NCBI GenBank assembly: GCA_963576475.1
Contig: OY754987.1
Location: 10,728,756-10,792,755 of the forward strand
Length of the DNA: 64,000 nucleotides
Direction of reading: 5' to 3'
DNA from: Molanna angustata
Taxonomy: Eukaryota > Arthropoda > Insecta > Trichoptera > Molannidae
The notes beneath the pieces are model-generated. The model was not told where the DNA came from, did not search any database, and was given only the letters and a program-made list of their open reading frames with translations. The translations under genes and the position numbers were made by a program. The stretch's first letter is position 1, and every line of letters begins with the position of its first letter. Shown here piece by piece: positions 21,990 through 32,214 of this stretch.

Positions 21990-23145
21990 ATGGTATGTAT
22001 GCGCTTTCATAGACCTGGAAAAGGCCTATGACAAAGTAGAACGTGAAAAACTTGGAACGTGCTATCAGTGTATGGAGCGGGGAGCAGGCTGATAGGGGCA
22101 ATATCATCTCTGTATGAGGAAAGCCAAGCCTGTGTGAGAATTGAAAACTCTCTCACAGGATGGTTCTCCATTAATATGGGAGTGAAGCAAGGGTGCGTAC
22201 TATCACCGTGGCTCTTTAATCTATACATTGACTACTGTGTGAGAGCACTAAAGAATGAGAACATTGGGCTGAAACTGGAAGGTGTGACTGTATGTGATCT
22301 AATGTATGCGGATGACAAAGTATTAATATCTGAAAGCGTGGAAGACTTGGAATGTTTGGTTAAAATAGTATTCGATGGATGCATGCAAAATGGATTGAGA
22401 ATGAATGCAACTAAATCTAAAGTGATGGTATTTGAGAAGAGCGAAAGACGAACAAAATGCGAGATACGAGTGGAGAATGTACAATTAGAACAAGTGGATG
22501 AATATTTATACTTAGGAAGCATGTTTCAGCGTGATGGAAGATTGGAAAAAGATATTGAAAGGGGAGTAACGGCAGGTAATAGAGTGAATGGTGCATTAAG
22601 AACGGTAATGGCTGACCCAATTATTTCGAGGCAAGCAAAGCTCGCGGTACACAATGGTATCGTCGCACCGACTCTAATGTATGCTAGTGAGACATGGACA
22701 TGGCAGAAGACGCATGAAAGTAGAATTAACGCGGTTGAAATGAGGTCACAAAGACGAATGTGTGGTAAAACGATGTATGATAGAATAAGAAATGAGGATA
22801 TTAGACGAGAATGTATGATTGAAAGAAATATCATAAGTAAGATGAAAATAAATGCCCTTAGGTGGTTCGGCCACATAGAAAGAATGAGTGATGACCGTTT
22901 GACAAAAAAAGTGTACAAGGCTAATAAAAGAGGAAAGAAAAGTAGAGGTCGGCCAAGAAAAAGTTGGCACGATCACATAAATGGGATTTTGAAAGATGGT
23001 GATGTTAGAAGTAAGAATAATAGAAGAGCGTGTATGAGACGATGTATGGACGTGAATGAAGCGAGGAATGTGTGTCAAGAGAGAGGAGTCTGGCGTTCGG
23101 TTCTCTCTGCCTATCCCAAATATGGTATGGTATGATGGTATGTAT
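21990..23145 (+). mobile_element. 5'-truncated RTE-like LINE
   Basis: The insertion starts inside the RT palm (CAFIDLEKAYDKVEREK) and runs to the 3' tail 'tatggtatgatggtatgtat'. A 'atggtatgtatg' word flanks it at 21990-22001 and 23134-23145, but the same word is part of the family's own tail, so it may be a target duplication or microhomology. It interrupts a family E copy. A one-base loss near 22052 puts the first ~50 bp out of frame. Confidence 0.85.
22059..23135 (+). pseudogene. RTE-like reverse transcriptase, C-terminal 358 codons
   Basis: Partial RT of a non-LTR retrotransposon, longest coding stretch in the window. Visible blocks: SLYEESQACVRIE and MGVKQGCVLSPWLFNLYIDY (finger/palm, residues ~16-64), the catalytic YADD at residues 83-86 (22305-22316), NGLRMNATKSKVMVF, YLYLGSMFQRDGRLEKDIE, the thumb with TLMYASETW, and the C-terminal LRWFGHIERMSDD and RGRPRKSWHDHI motifs. 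The two catalytic Asp are present. The endonuclease domain and N-terminal RT are missing, and no start codon is credible (the frame opens at GTG). Not functional as it stands. The shape matches the RTE clade: short 3' UTR and a short-tandem 3' tail. Confidence 0.85.
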
Positions 23146-23400
23146 GTATGTTTGGAGATTAAATACTAAGTAGGTATCAAACTATTGAGTGAGATATATT
23201 AGTTTAGTGTAGTGCCTTACAAATTATATGAAACGATGTCGTCCCTAAATTCAATTTTTACAAAAATTGTTAAGAAATGTTTATAGGAAATTAAATTATT
23301 TAGTTGGAGTGTTTCTCAAACATTTTTAATTAAGAAAAAAATGTTTTGTTAATTGAAAATGTTTGAGAAACCCTGAAACTATTTAAAAAAAATGTTTTGT
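23146..23400 (+). repeat. Family E repeat, part right of the RTE insertion
   Basis: 'ttggagattaaatactaagt', 'cttacaaattatatgaaacg' and 'tcgtccctaaattcaatttt' match 57275-57380. A 21-bp hairpin ('gtttctcaaacatttttaat' paired with 'aattgaaaatgtttgagaaa') spans 23311-23371. Confidence 0.75.
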
Positions 23401-23925
23401 TTTTTATTGACAAACTTTTTAACATCTCAATAGAGACTAAGTTGGGATACCTATTATAGAAGAACCAGGAATTCAAGGCACCTAAAGGGCTTACGACCTG
23501 TCATCGGCTGGTTTACGTGATCACTTTATGCGCTTGCGCAACTTTCACCAATTATACCGTTCTTATTGAGTTCCCTCATCAATGTAATTTTTGAAAGTTC
23601 TATTATACATTTGAATAATGTGTAACATTCACCTGAAAATAAGTATGAAGTAACGAAGAAACCTTTTTTGTAACGCCATCTATTGAGAAATTGGTTTATT
23701 TGTAAACAATAAAAGCAACAGTCCTTATAAATGAGGTGACGGTGTCTCGCACAGATGTCACCCCTAAACTGCGCCAGAAATATTATTTCATTTTTGGCTT
23801 GTTTACCTACTTGTACCAATGTGTATGTAAATCGAATATTTTTCCCCCTTTCGGGAGTCAAATGATATTTTTATTGACAAACTTTTAAACATCTCAATAG
23901 AGACACGTTGCGACTGGCCAAAAAA
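23400..23925 (+). repeat. Family X repeat, reference copy
   Basis: The most complete unit here. 'tattgacaaactttttaaca', 'tctcaatagagac', 'gaaccaggaattcaaggcac', 'tttatgcgcttgcgcaactt', 'cgccatctattgagaaattg', 'gaggtgacggtgtctcgcac', 'gtcacccctaaactgcgcca', 'ttgtaccaatgtgt', 'ccctttcgggagtcaaatga'. It then restarts with 'tattgacaaacttttaaaca' and 'tctcaatagagac' at ~23870-23905, about 465 bp after the first. So the unit can be tandem. No coding potential. Confidence 0.85.
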
Positions 23926-24178
23926 TAAAAATAATGGGTGTAAGAGATGGAGTGAATAGCAGGGGTCGCCCCAGAAAGGGATGGCATGACCATGTGAATG
24001 ATATTTTGAAAGAAGGAAACATAAGAAGCTTGAACAATCGACGAGCATGTATGAGACGATGAGTGGATGTAAAGTAAACAAGGAATGTGTGCAAAAATAG
24101 GAAAGTATGGCGCTCGGTTCTCTCTGCTTACCCCGTAAGGGACATGGTGTGTTGGTATAATGTATGTATGTATAGGTA
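23926..24178 (+). mobile_element. RTE-like LINE 3' end, diverged
   Basis: The frame RGRPRKGWHDHVNDILKEGN, then IRSLNNRRACMRR and a stop is a relative of the C-terminus at 22059-23135. It is followed by 'gcgctcggttctctctgctt' and a 'ttggtataatgtatgtatgt' tail. It abuts family X directly. Confidence 0.75.
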
Positions 24179-24234
24179 ACTGGTAATTAATTTAGTTTTG
24201 ATTTCCTGGTGCACTAAAGAAACGGTATGTATGC

Positions 24235-24305
24235 ACGTGACAAAAGCTGGGGAAAATAAGATGGTAGTGACCAACACTAAACTCTCCACTATATAAAAAG
24301 AAAAA
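24235..24305 (+). repeat. Family F fragment
   Basis: 'agtgaccaacactaaactct' followed by 'ccactatataaaaag' matches the F words at 50560-50640 and 51235-51300 (reverse strand). Confidence 0.45.
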
Positions 24306-24387
24306 AAAACAACATATTCAGTAAGTAAATGAACATAATTTTTTTTTTAATATTCAATCCTTGATTACATTTCTAGTAGGTATGTAT

Positions 24388-24743
24388 TAGGTGGGCCATT
24401 AGAAGTCATCTGTGCCAAAAGAAGTCATTCGATGTTGTTTGGCTCTCATTTATTTTCTAAATGAAAAACTTCGATTCTGTTTTTTCATTATGTTTATTTG
24501 GGGGAGCACGGAAGGAACCTCCACGCGGTGCCCCCTGGTAACAGAAATTCTCTGGCCAATCCTTCCACCACAGCAACGCAACAATGCGTTGCTGACACGA
24601 AAGAAGAAGATTATGTTTATTTGAACCTATCATATAAACATAATCAAAAAACAGAATCGAAGTTTTTCATTTATAAAAAAAATGAGAGCCAAACAATATC
24701 GGATGACTTCTTTTGGCCCAGATGACTTCTTTTGGCCCACCTA
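24388..24743. mobile_element. TA-flanked hairpin MITE with captured insert
   Basis: A 352-bp element (24390-24741) between TA dinucleotides, starting GGTGGGCC. Its ~108-bp terminal inverted repeats match at roughly 90% ('ggctctcatttattttctaa' against 'ggctctcattttttttataa', then the shared 'atgaaaaacttcgattctgt'). Each end has 'gggccaaaagaagtcatc' in two tandem versions. TA target sites point to Tc1/mariner-type mobilisation. The centre (24498-24610) is GC-rich, unlike the arms, and ends in 'gaaagaagaaga', so it looks like an RTE-type 3' end inserted in the loop. Confidence 0.8.
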
Positions 24744-24749
24744 GTACAT

Positions 24750-25775
24750 AATATGTTGTATCGAAAATAAATACAACTCATTTAAGGGGGCGAATGCTGT
24801 CAACGTACTTTTTTTTTTAATTTGATATTGCATCATTACTACAAAACGAATTGGATATGTTTGCTTCGAGTTTTTATATATTTAAAAAAAATTGTGAATT
24901 TGTCAGATATTTGATCTGTGCTCTGTTTTGTTGTGCACATCTTTAACTTTTTAATTGTGCCCCTTTAACTTAATTTTAATTTATTATTATTCATACATTG
25001 AGACACGTGAGGTAAATCATAATATGAATAGTGGTCGATTCATCCCCCCACTCCCCTCCCTACCTCTCTCCTTTCCCATCATGTTTTCAATAATTGTTAA
25101 AAAATGTGTATGTAATATATTTTAGAATACTATAATTGGCAACACAAAAATTATCTTTGTATATTTGTATTAATCTTTATTGTATTATTGTTGTATTCTA
25201 TAAAATAAATAAAATAAAAATAAAAAATAAATTATGCCCTCTTAAAAAAACGCTTTAAAGTTGTGATCATAACACTCCACTATTCCATTTCGTTGTAGTG
25301 AATAGTAAAAACACGGTACGAAATAAATTGCTTCGGACATTATTCATGTGATCGTTCTCAACCACCGTATCCGCCATTAAATTTAAAATTATTCGTAATT
25401 TTATTTTCCGAACAATGTTGTCCACTATACCCCGGGTACCTTTATATTTTATTTTTGCGCGTAGTTATGCAGTCCAGTTCATTGTTCATGCCATATTTGT
25501 TTTTAGCCCTGTACATGCCGTCTGTATGGGGACGGAATACACAAAATGTTAATTAATTACCAGCCATTTACATTTAAGCGCAAAAATTACCAAGCATTTA
25601 TATTTAAGCAAAAAAACTGTCACACCGGTACTGACATCGTTATTTAACGATCTTCGTCGTAAATAAATTGCATTTCTCCGATGAAGTATTTACTGTGAAA
25701 ATAACTAATTAGCAATTGAGTGGATATCGTATGACATTATTCGAAAATACCTAAATAAAAAAAAATGGCGACGCC
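24750..25775. other. Mostly unique AT-rich DNA
   Basis: No gene. A family F-like piece lies at 25258-25310 ('cactccactattccattt'). The 25380-25740 stretch looks single-copy in this window and holds CTAATTAGCAATTGAG, a homeodomain-type word, but nothing proves function. Confidence 0.4.
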
Positions 25776-25884
25776 ATTATCTTTACATATATGTATAATT
25801 CTACCGTACGTGTGTATGCCACTGAACTCCTCCTAAACGGCTAAACCGATTTTGATGAAACTTTTTGTGCGTAAATTGAATATT

Positions 25885-26312
25885 CTTTTTAAATTGCATA
25901 TTTCTGGCGCAGTTCAGGGGTGACATCTGTGTGTGACACCGTCATCTCATTTACAAGGACGGTTGCTTTCATTGATTACAAATAAACATTAATTTCTCAA
26001 TGTCTCAATAGATGGCGTAACAATAAGGTTTCTCCTTTACTCCATAGATGGCAATAGTAATAATGCATTATTTTCATGTAAAATGTTACACACTATTCAA
26101 ATATACCAATAGAACTTTCAAAATACATCGATAAGGGAACTCATAAAGAAGGCATTATTGGTGAACGTTGCGCAAGCGCATAAAGTGCTCACGTAAACCA
26201 GCCGATGACAGTTCGTAAGCCCTGTAGGTGCCTCGAGTTCCTGGTTCTTCTACAATATCCCAACTTCGTCTCTATTGAGATGTGGAAAAAAATGTTTGTC
26301 AATAAAAATACT
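25885..26312 (-). repeat. Family X copy inserted in the Helitron
   Basis: A full-looking reverse unit. 'actttttgt' occurs just left (about 25868) and right (about 26309) of it, within the interrupted Helitron text, and could be a 9-bp target duplication. Confidence 0.75.
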
Positions 26313-26544
26313 TTTTGTATGTGTTTATTTGAGTCCCTGAATGTGTTTATGTGAGTCCCTGAATGGTTTAGATTTACAAAAAGGAATTTGATACATTAAT
26401 ATAATAAAAAAAAGAATAATAATAATAATATCAATCGTTATAAATATTTTCGGAATATGCATTTTGAATACTGGCAACATTGCTTTCGATATGTCATAAT
26501 ATTATGCAATGTTGGTTATGCCATTAAAACTTGATGTTTTTACC

Positions 26545-26700
26545 AGCGCTCGCGATGTCTGAATGTTGCCTTTTTAGGCGAGACAAGACTGATATGTAGG
26601 TATACACGCATGTGTCGTGCTTTCTTTTATAAGGTTATCCACACCCGCACACCTGTCTGTGTGGGATATGCCGTGATAGCGTGTGGTATTTTTATGTACG
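26545..26700 (-). repeat. Family D repeat
   Basis: 'gaatgttgcctttttaggcg', 'tacacgcatgtgtcgtgc', 'cacacccgcacacctgtct' and 'ggatatgccgtgatagcg', all reverse-oriented relative to 16186 and 48165. Confidence 0.65.
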
Positions 26701-26919
26701 TTAAACCAGCTAATAATAGGCATGCCAACATTCGTACAGGACAACGTCTGTCGGGTCCGCTAGTAGTATTACATATTATATTATACTCCTTTCAGTGCTG
26801 GCTATATTTTTTACCTGCGTGATCTATCAAAGAATTCAAGATTTTTTCTTTATGAAACAGGCAATAGGTACCTTGATTATTATTATTTAATGTTTTCTTT
26901 GGGTAGTATAAACATAAAA

Positions 26920-27140
26920 ATAATAACAAACACTTCCTTGCACACTGCACACTGCGCAAGTGCCGAGTTTATTGCCATATGGCAATTTCTTCCTACTAAT
27001 CACTGTTTCCAGCCCAGAGAAGCAATATTTGCGTGAGAAATAAAGTTAAATAAATATATCCTCTGCTGGGAATCAAAACCTGGACGGCCGCACAGAAACC
27101 GAACGGCTTACCGACTGTGCCACGGCGGTCGGCATGAGGA
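26920..27140 (-). mobile_element. SINE-C, full-looking copy
   Basis: On the reverse strand, a tRNA-like head (27055-27135; 'gccgtggcacagtcggtaag', B-box-like 'ggttttgattcccagcagag') is followed by an AT-rich body. Then 'ggaagaAATTGCCATATGGCAAT' forms the hairpin at 26971-26986, then 'aaactcggcacttgcgcag' and a (TTA)n end. The hairpin and its flanks match the 3' UTR of the LINE at 49285-50350, so this is a tRNA-headed, LINE-tailed SINE. Confidence 0.75.
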
Positions 27141-27149
27141 TCTTTTGAA

Positions 27150-28505
27150 CATATAATATCCACAACACTTGGAGGGAAGATGACCACGAATCTGTAATAA
27201 ACAGAATTATAGTTTTGTGTACTTATTTTAAGTAATTTGATATAATCAACAATAAATGTTAACTGGTGTGCTTGGATAATTAAAAATATTTATATTTCTG
27301 TGAATAACTAGTTAATCAAAAGCAAACACAATACACTTAAACTAGTAATTCAATTCAATAATATATTATTTACATAGGTACATACATACATAGAGAATTT
27401 CAACAATGATAAATTGGGTTACTAGACTATTACGTTTTATTTCAATTTACAAATTTCCTATCAATATTTAATTATTTATTACTTTTGAAAGAGAAACAAA
27501 ATTAATTAATTTTATTACCTATATTCGATACATTTATATGAATATGTATAAGTACTTATGTATATAGGTAGATGTAATGAAGTCATTTCGGTTTCATGTA
27601 AGGTATTCGTTCTTTGGAAGGATTATGATATTAATCTACATGTTTGTATTTTGTTAATTTTGATTGTGAAATCATGACTCTCCACTATTCCATAGTAATG
27701 AAAAGTAAAAAATACATTTACAAGTTGAAGGGGTTCAAGGAATAAAAAAATGTCTTCTTCTCCATAATTTTATCTGTCAAACCTTTCAAAAACAGGAGGT
27801 AGGTTTTGAAAAACTTCTTTAAATCACGAGGGCTGTGCAGTAGGTACCCATTTATGTTTTTTGCTTCGTCGATAACCAAAACCTATCTCACTTCCCAAGT
27901 TGTTGGCAAGATTGTTGCGACCTTTCAAGAAGAATAAAAAGTGCATACTAATAATATAGTGAATAGTCTAGTGTTGGCCATAACCCAATCGTTTAACTAA
28001 GACGTATTTTGAAAACGGCCAAGATTGGAGTATAAAATAGAAACGTTCTAAAATTTCAGTATTAACGTCATTTGAACTTAATTTCGTATTCTCGTTCTAA
28101 AATTTCAGAATTGAGTTTATTTGAACTTAATTTCCAATTCTGTAACTAACGTTGTGCCTAAAACTAAAACCTACAAAATTAGTGCACCGTAGGTAATACT
28201 TTGAACTCAAATTGTCTATGGCATAGACTACGCATGCGTACTGCGCACTATTCGGTCATGTTTATTTATATCATATCGCCGTAATGTCACGTAGGTAACC
28301 TAAAATTTTAATTGATCTGCACTAATATTCTTTACAATCAAATTATTTATTTGAGAATAATGAGGTTCCAATATGCCTAAAAAAATTATTTTTTGAAATG
28401 TGCATACTGCCGGTGATAACATATGGACTAGAGACAATGACTTTATTTATTTATTTATCCATGCTCGAAGCTCTGAGAAACAGAATCCGAAATTAAGAAA
28501 TAAGG
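27150..28505. other. AT-rich DNA with small repeats
   Basis: No gene. Family F pieces lie at 27665-27720 and 27940-28000 ('agtgttggccataaccca'). A ~50-bp tandem duplication ('cgttctaaaatttcag...tttgaacttaatttc') is at 28044-28141. Its mirror-like words at 29190-29340 hint at an eroded inverted-repeat element spanning the RTE fragment. Confidence 0.4.
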
Positions 28506-28514
28506 CATCGAACC

Positions 28515-28690
28515 CGAGAAATGGACGTCATCGATCGTATTACGAAACTCAAATGGCAGTAGGCAGGGCATGTTGTAAGACAAGTTGGTGACCACTGGGC
28601 CCCAAAAATCCTTAAATGCAGATCATGAGCAAATAGAAGAGGCATCGGCAGGCCCCAAAAAAGATAGAGCGATGTTATTGTCTGCGGCCT
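28515..28690 (+). mobile_element. RTE-like RT C-terminal fragment
   Basis: The frame MDVIDRITKLKWQ, stop, AGHVVRQVGDHWAPKILK, then ANRRGIGRPQKR and stop matches the 'D-V-x-x-R-I-x-x-L-K-W-x-W-A-G-H-V-x-R ... RRxxGRPxxRW' signature of RTE C-termini. There are three stop codons, so it is a dead fragment. Confidence 0.7.
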
Positions 28691-28894
28691 TACTCTCCAC
28701 TGCAAATCCGATCCCATTACGATCCGATTCGCCAAGAACCTACCTTTGTTACGGAGAATGAATGCGGTAGGAAGGTATGTTTTAATAGTAATAGTCGTTC
28801 ATTTGAATATACGCAGGCGGCAGATAGGTAAGTTCTAAATGAAAATTTGAAATCAGGATCGGATTCGAGTTTCAAGAGTAACGCTACAGGACGG

Positions 28895-29015
28895 CGGGGA
28901 GAAAATGTATGCAAATGTCATCAAACAAACAAAGATAGAAGGAAATGGAAGAGGCCTATCTCCAGCGGTGGAGGAAAGAAAGCTGATGATGAAGTTGAAG
29001 AATATTTCAACATAA
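28895..29015 (+). mobile_element. RTE-like RT extreme C-terminus
   Basis: TNKDRRKW in one frame and MEEAYLQRWRKES plus stop in the next rebuild the usual last helix (DR-x-x-W-x-x-M/L-E-E-A-Y/F) of an RTE-type protein, split by a frameshift. It probably belongs with 28515-28690, separated by about 200 bp of unassigned sequence. Confidence 0.6.
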
Positions 29016-29019
29016 CGCA

Positions 29020-30235
29020 ACACGTGTAAAATATCCATTTTATTTTTTTCCATACACAGCTGATGATTTCAACTTAAGTAAAATATCCCGAACTGCTGTG
29101 AAAATGACTAGAACGCTTTCAATTAGGTGTGAACTATGTAAAATTAGAAATCTTTTGACAGTTGATTATACTAAAATGTGGTTATAGAATAGGAAATTGA
29201 AGTAATGTGTGACTTATTTGGAGAAAGAACGTTCCTAAATTGGAACGTTACTATTTCATCGTTATAGAATAGCAACTTGAACTAAGTGAAATGGAAACGC
29301 TACTATTAAAGCCGGAACGATCTTAAAAATTTATAGAATCAGACGTACATAGTATTGATAGCGTTACGCACAAAAGATTCAAACAGAAAGACATTTTAAT
29401 AAATATATAAAAACATAATATTTTTTTGCCCTGCAAATATTAATTCAATATTTAATGGTATTAATTCGATTTTGCAAAAGCGACTATATACGTAGCTAGA
29501 GGCGTCCATAGCAGATTATATATCTATGTACATATATACTATAAATAATATTATGTATAGATAGGTAAATTGGCATAAAATAACCATTTATATTTATATT
29601 TTTGTTTGCGTTTGAAAACATTGATCTATTTAATAGTTAATAATTATAACAGACAGTTCTCCTGCAATCGTTTTGTTTAGTTTATTGTTGCAATTCAGCT
29701 CCTCGTATTGATGAACGATTCCTTGTAGGGTGACCATTTGGTACTTTTTTATAATTATGATTTTTTTATTTAATAAAAATAATTTATATAAGTACATTAA
29801 AAAAACAAATATTAACATTTCACAATACACATTCTTAAAGTATGGTTATATAGAGAATATCCATCTCTCGGTTCTCAATTTATTCAAAAATATATTATAG
29901 CAGTGGTAATTATAATATTCTAATCTACTGCGAGCTTCCTGAGTGCGTTTAGGAAAGCTGTCATCTCCTATGGTTCCTAGTAATTTGATTTAATCAATTG
30001 TCTTATTTAAGTGTTTTTTCTGTACTAGTAAATTAATTATACATTATTTGTAATCAATATTAATTATGCTATTGAATAATGCATGGAGTTTTCACTGGTC
30101 CACTAATAAAACAATATACATTGTCTGTTTTATTAATTGTGTAGATTGTATAACTCTCTATCAACCAATAAATAAAATAAAATAAAGCCAATATCCGCGA
30201 AGATTTTGTATGGCTAGGTCTATATTTTTCATGGT
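29020..30235. other. AT-rich, no gene seen
   Basis: No recognisable gene. 29190-29340 repeats 'ttatagaatag.aa.ttgaa' and 'aacg' words, as noted for 28044-28141. Confidence 0.4.
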
Positions 30236-30239
30236 AGGT

Positions 30240-31135
30240 ACCTACATTACAAACTTTTTTAACGATTTTGCTAAAAATTGAATTTAGTGACATTTTATAC
30301 AATTTATATGGTAGTATAATATACGATATCTACAAGTATGCTCAATAGTTTCAATAATCTAAAACTATACACATACTATCGCCATCGACAGTTGGATCTC
30401 GTCGACTGTCACATGCAACAAGTAAGTATTAAATGTTATAAGATATTTTGCAAAGATCCTAAAATTTCAGAATATATAGGAAAACATAGTCCTTCAAAAC
30501 ATTTTTTTATCATATATATTTAATTTTTGTTTCAGTCAGGGTTTATCTACATTTTAATTTTTAATCCGCATACCTCGAAAACAATAAAAGCTAGAACGCT
30601 GAAAATTCTACTCAATATAGACAAATACAATATCTCAAACTTGTTTTGTGAAAGAATTCAGATAGGTTAACTTTTTTATGAAAAATGTATGTTTAACTGC
30701 CAATGTTTTGTATTTTGATTAAATTATAAAAAAACTCGATATAATTCAACTAGATCATTTAATTTTGCATAAAAATAATATGTATTATAGTAGTATATCT
30801 CATTTTTTTAACAATTTTTAAAAGAATTGAATTTAGTGACGACATAGTTTCATACAACTTGTATGACCGAATACACAATATCTACGGAGACTTTAAATAT
30901 TTATTTTAAATCTTCATACATGCATGCATATCAAGCTGTTTGCCTATTCGAGGTATGGAACAAGGACTGAGCTCCACACTATCCTATCCTGAAATACATG
31001 TTTTGTATAAGAAAACGAAATATCGTAAAATATTTAATAATTTGGAAATAGTTTCGTACGTATTCTTCAACTACTCAATCTATGTATATAACTCCATCGA
31101 AAGTTGGATCTCATGTGTTACACGAAACTAATATT
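30240..31135 (-). repeat. Family E repeats, two reverse copies
   Basis: 30240-30425 and 30530-31135 carry reverse-oriented E landmarks: 'tatcgccatcgacagttgga', 'aaagctagaacgctgaaaat', 'aaaagaattgaatttagtga' and 'gaaagttggatctcatgtgt'. The two copies are offset pieces of the same ~0.9-kb unit. Confidence 0.65.
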
Positions 31136-31139
31136 CATA

Positions 31140-31825
31140 TACCTAATATTTTTTATATAAAAAACTCTGTGTTGTGTGGTCACCGTAGTTAATCACCATA
31201 CATATATGTTGTGGGCAGGGTTGAAGCAATAAAAATTGGCCCTCGCTTGAAAATTAATTTGTCAAAAGAATATTATTTATGTGTTGTGTATCGATATTAC
31301 TTACTTCAGATTTAACTTAATGTTTTAATTAACCAGCGGCGCGTTTCAACCAAACCACTGCCCTTTTCAAACCTTGCAATGCGTTAAAATACATTATATA
31401 TGGGTAGGTATGTTCTTAACAATGTTACTATTAAAAACAATTCTAATTTCATTTTTTTCTAAGGACACTTTGTTTCGATACGACACCCCACTAGGCCAAC
31501 TTCATTATACTTATAGTTGTTTAGTGTTGAATTCCTATCAGTTTGAATAAAGTATCTTTTACACTATTCCTACTAGAAGGTAGTAGAATTGTAAAAGATA
31601 TTTGTTCAGTTCGTTATTTTTTTTTCATATAGGTATCAGTAACTACAGTACATTTCATTACGGTGAACATAGTAAAAATATTGAAATTTACTATCTCACT
31701 AGGCTAAACGCCTGTTTTGAAGAAGTACCCTTAAGCATTTAGACAAATGTTAAATATTATTTAGATTACATAATTAATCAAATTTATTTATACTGGATTT
31801 GTATGATAATTTAGATGTTCAATAT
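31140..31825. other. AT-rich, one compact hairpin
   Basis: No gene. 31553-31600 folds as TATCTTTTACA-ctattcctacta-gaagg-tagtagaat-TGTAAAAGATA, a 48-nt hairpin with only a small bulge. Confidence 0.5.
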
Positions 31826-31829
31826 ATAA

Positions 31830-32160
31830 TATGTGTGCAAATATAACTTAAAATGTGTGTTAGTGCTGTTTCCGATCCCTGTCTGCCCTTATTCTTAAGC
31901 CAAAGTGTTACCTGACGCTTGAAGTTGTTGTGCGTGGAGGAGGATAGTATATCGTTATTAAGAATATTAAATATTTTTGGAGCAATATATCTGTGATGTC
32001 TTTGTCCGTACTAGGTACGTGTCCAAGGTGGTAGAAAGTTATGTCGATGGTGTTATAGATATATGTTTTGCCCCGCAGTATTACTTGTACTTGTATCTTT
32101 TTGAAATGTGATACTATTGTTCGTATGTATGTATAGTTGTCTGACATCATCATTAGGTAT
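31830..32160 (-). mobile_element. LINE RT C-terminal fragment
   Basis: The reverse strand reads GQRHHRYIAPKIFNILNNDI, SSSTHNNFKRQVTLWLKNK. This is the typical end of many non-LTR RTs (Y-x-A-P-K-x-F/Y-N-x-L-P ... FKR-x-L-x-x-WL). The preceding frame (IVSHFKKIQVQV) is displaced by a frameshift. The clade is not assigned and the RNA end was not located. Confidence 0.55.
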
Positions 32161-32214
32161 ATGTAATACTATTTCATCTGTCTTTGTTAAATAGCCAATT
32201 GAATATAATTTTTT

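Larger units (their letters stand above)
25780..26763 (+). mobile_element. Non-autonomous Helitron with nested repeats
   Basis: The 5' end TCTTTACATATATG follows a host A. The 3' end is 'cgtctgtcgggtccgCTAG' followed by a host T. TC at the left, CTAG at the right with a short GC-rich hairpin before it, and insertion between A and T with no duplication are Helitron hallmarks. Internal 'ctcctaaacggctaaaccga' + 'ttttgatgaaac' is the block also seen at 6672. No Rep/helicase is present. A family X copy (25885-26312) and family D (26545-26700) are nested. Confidence 0.75.

Noticed and set aside
22232..23078. Minus-strand frames of 96-130 codons
   Set aside because: They are shadows of the plus-strand reverse transcriptase.
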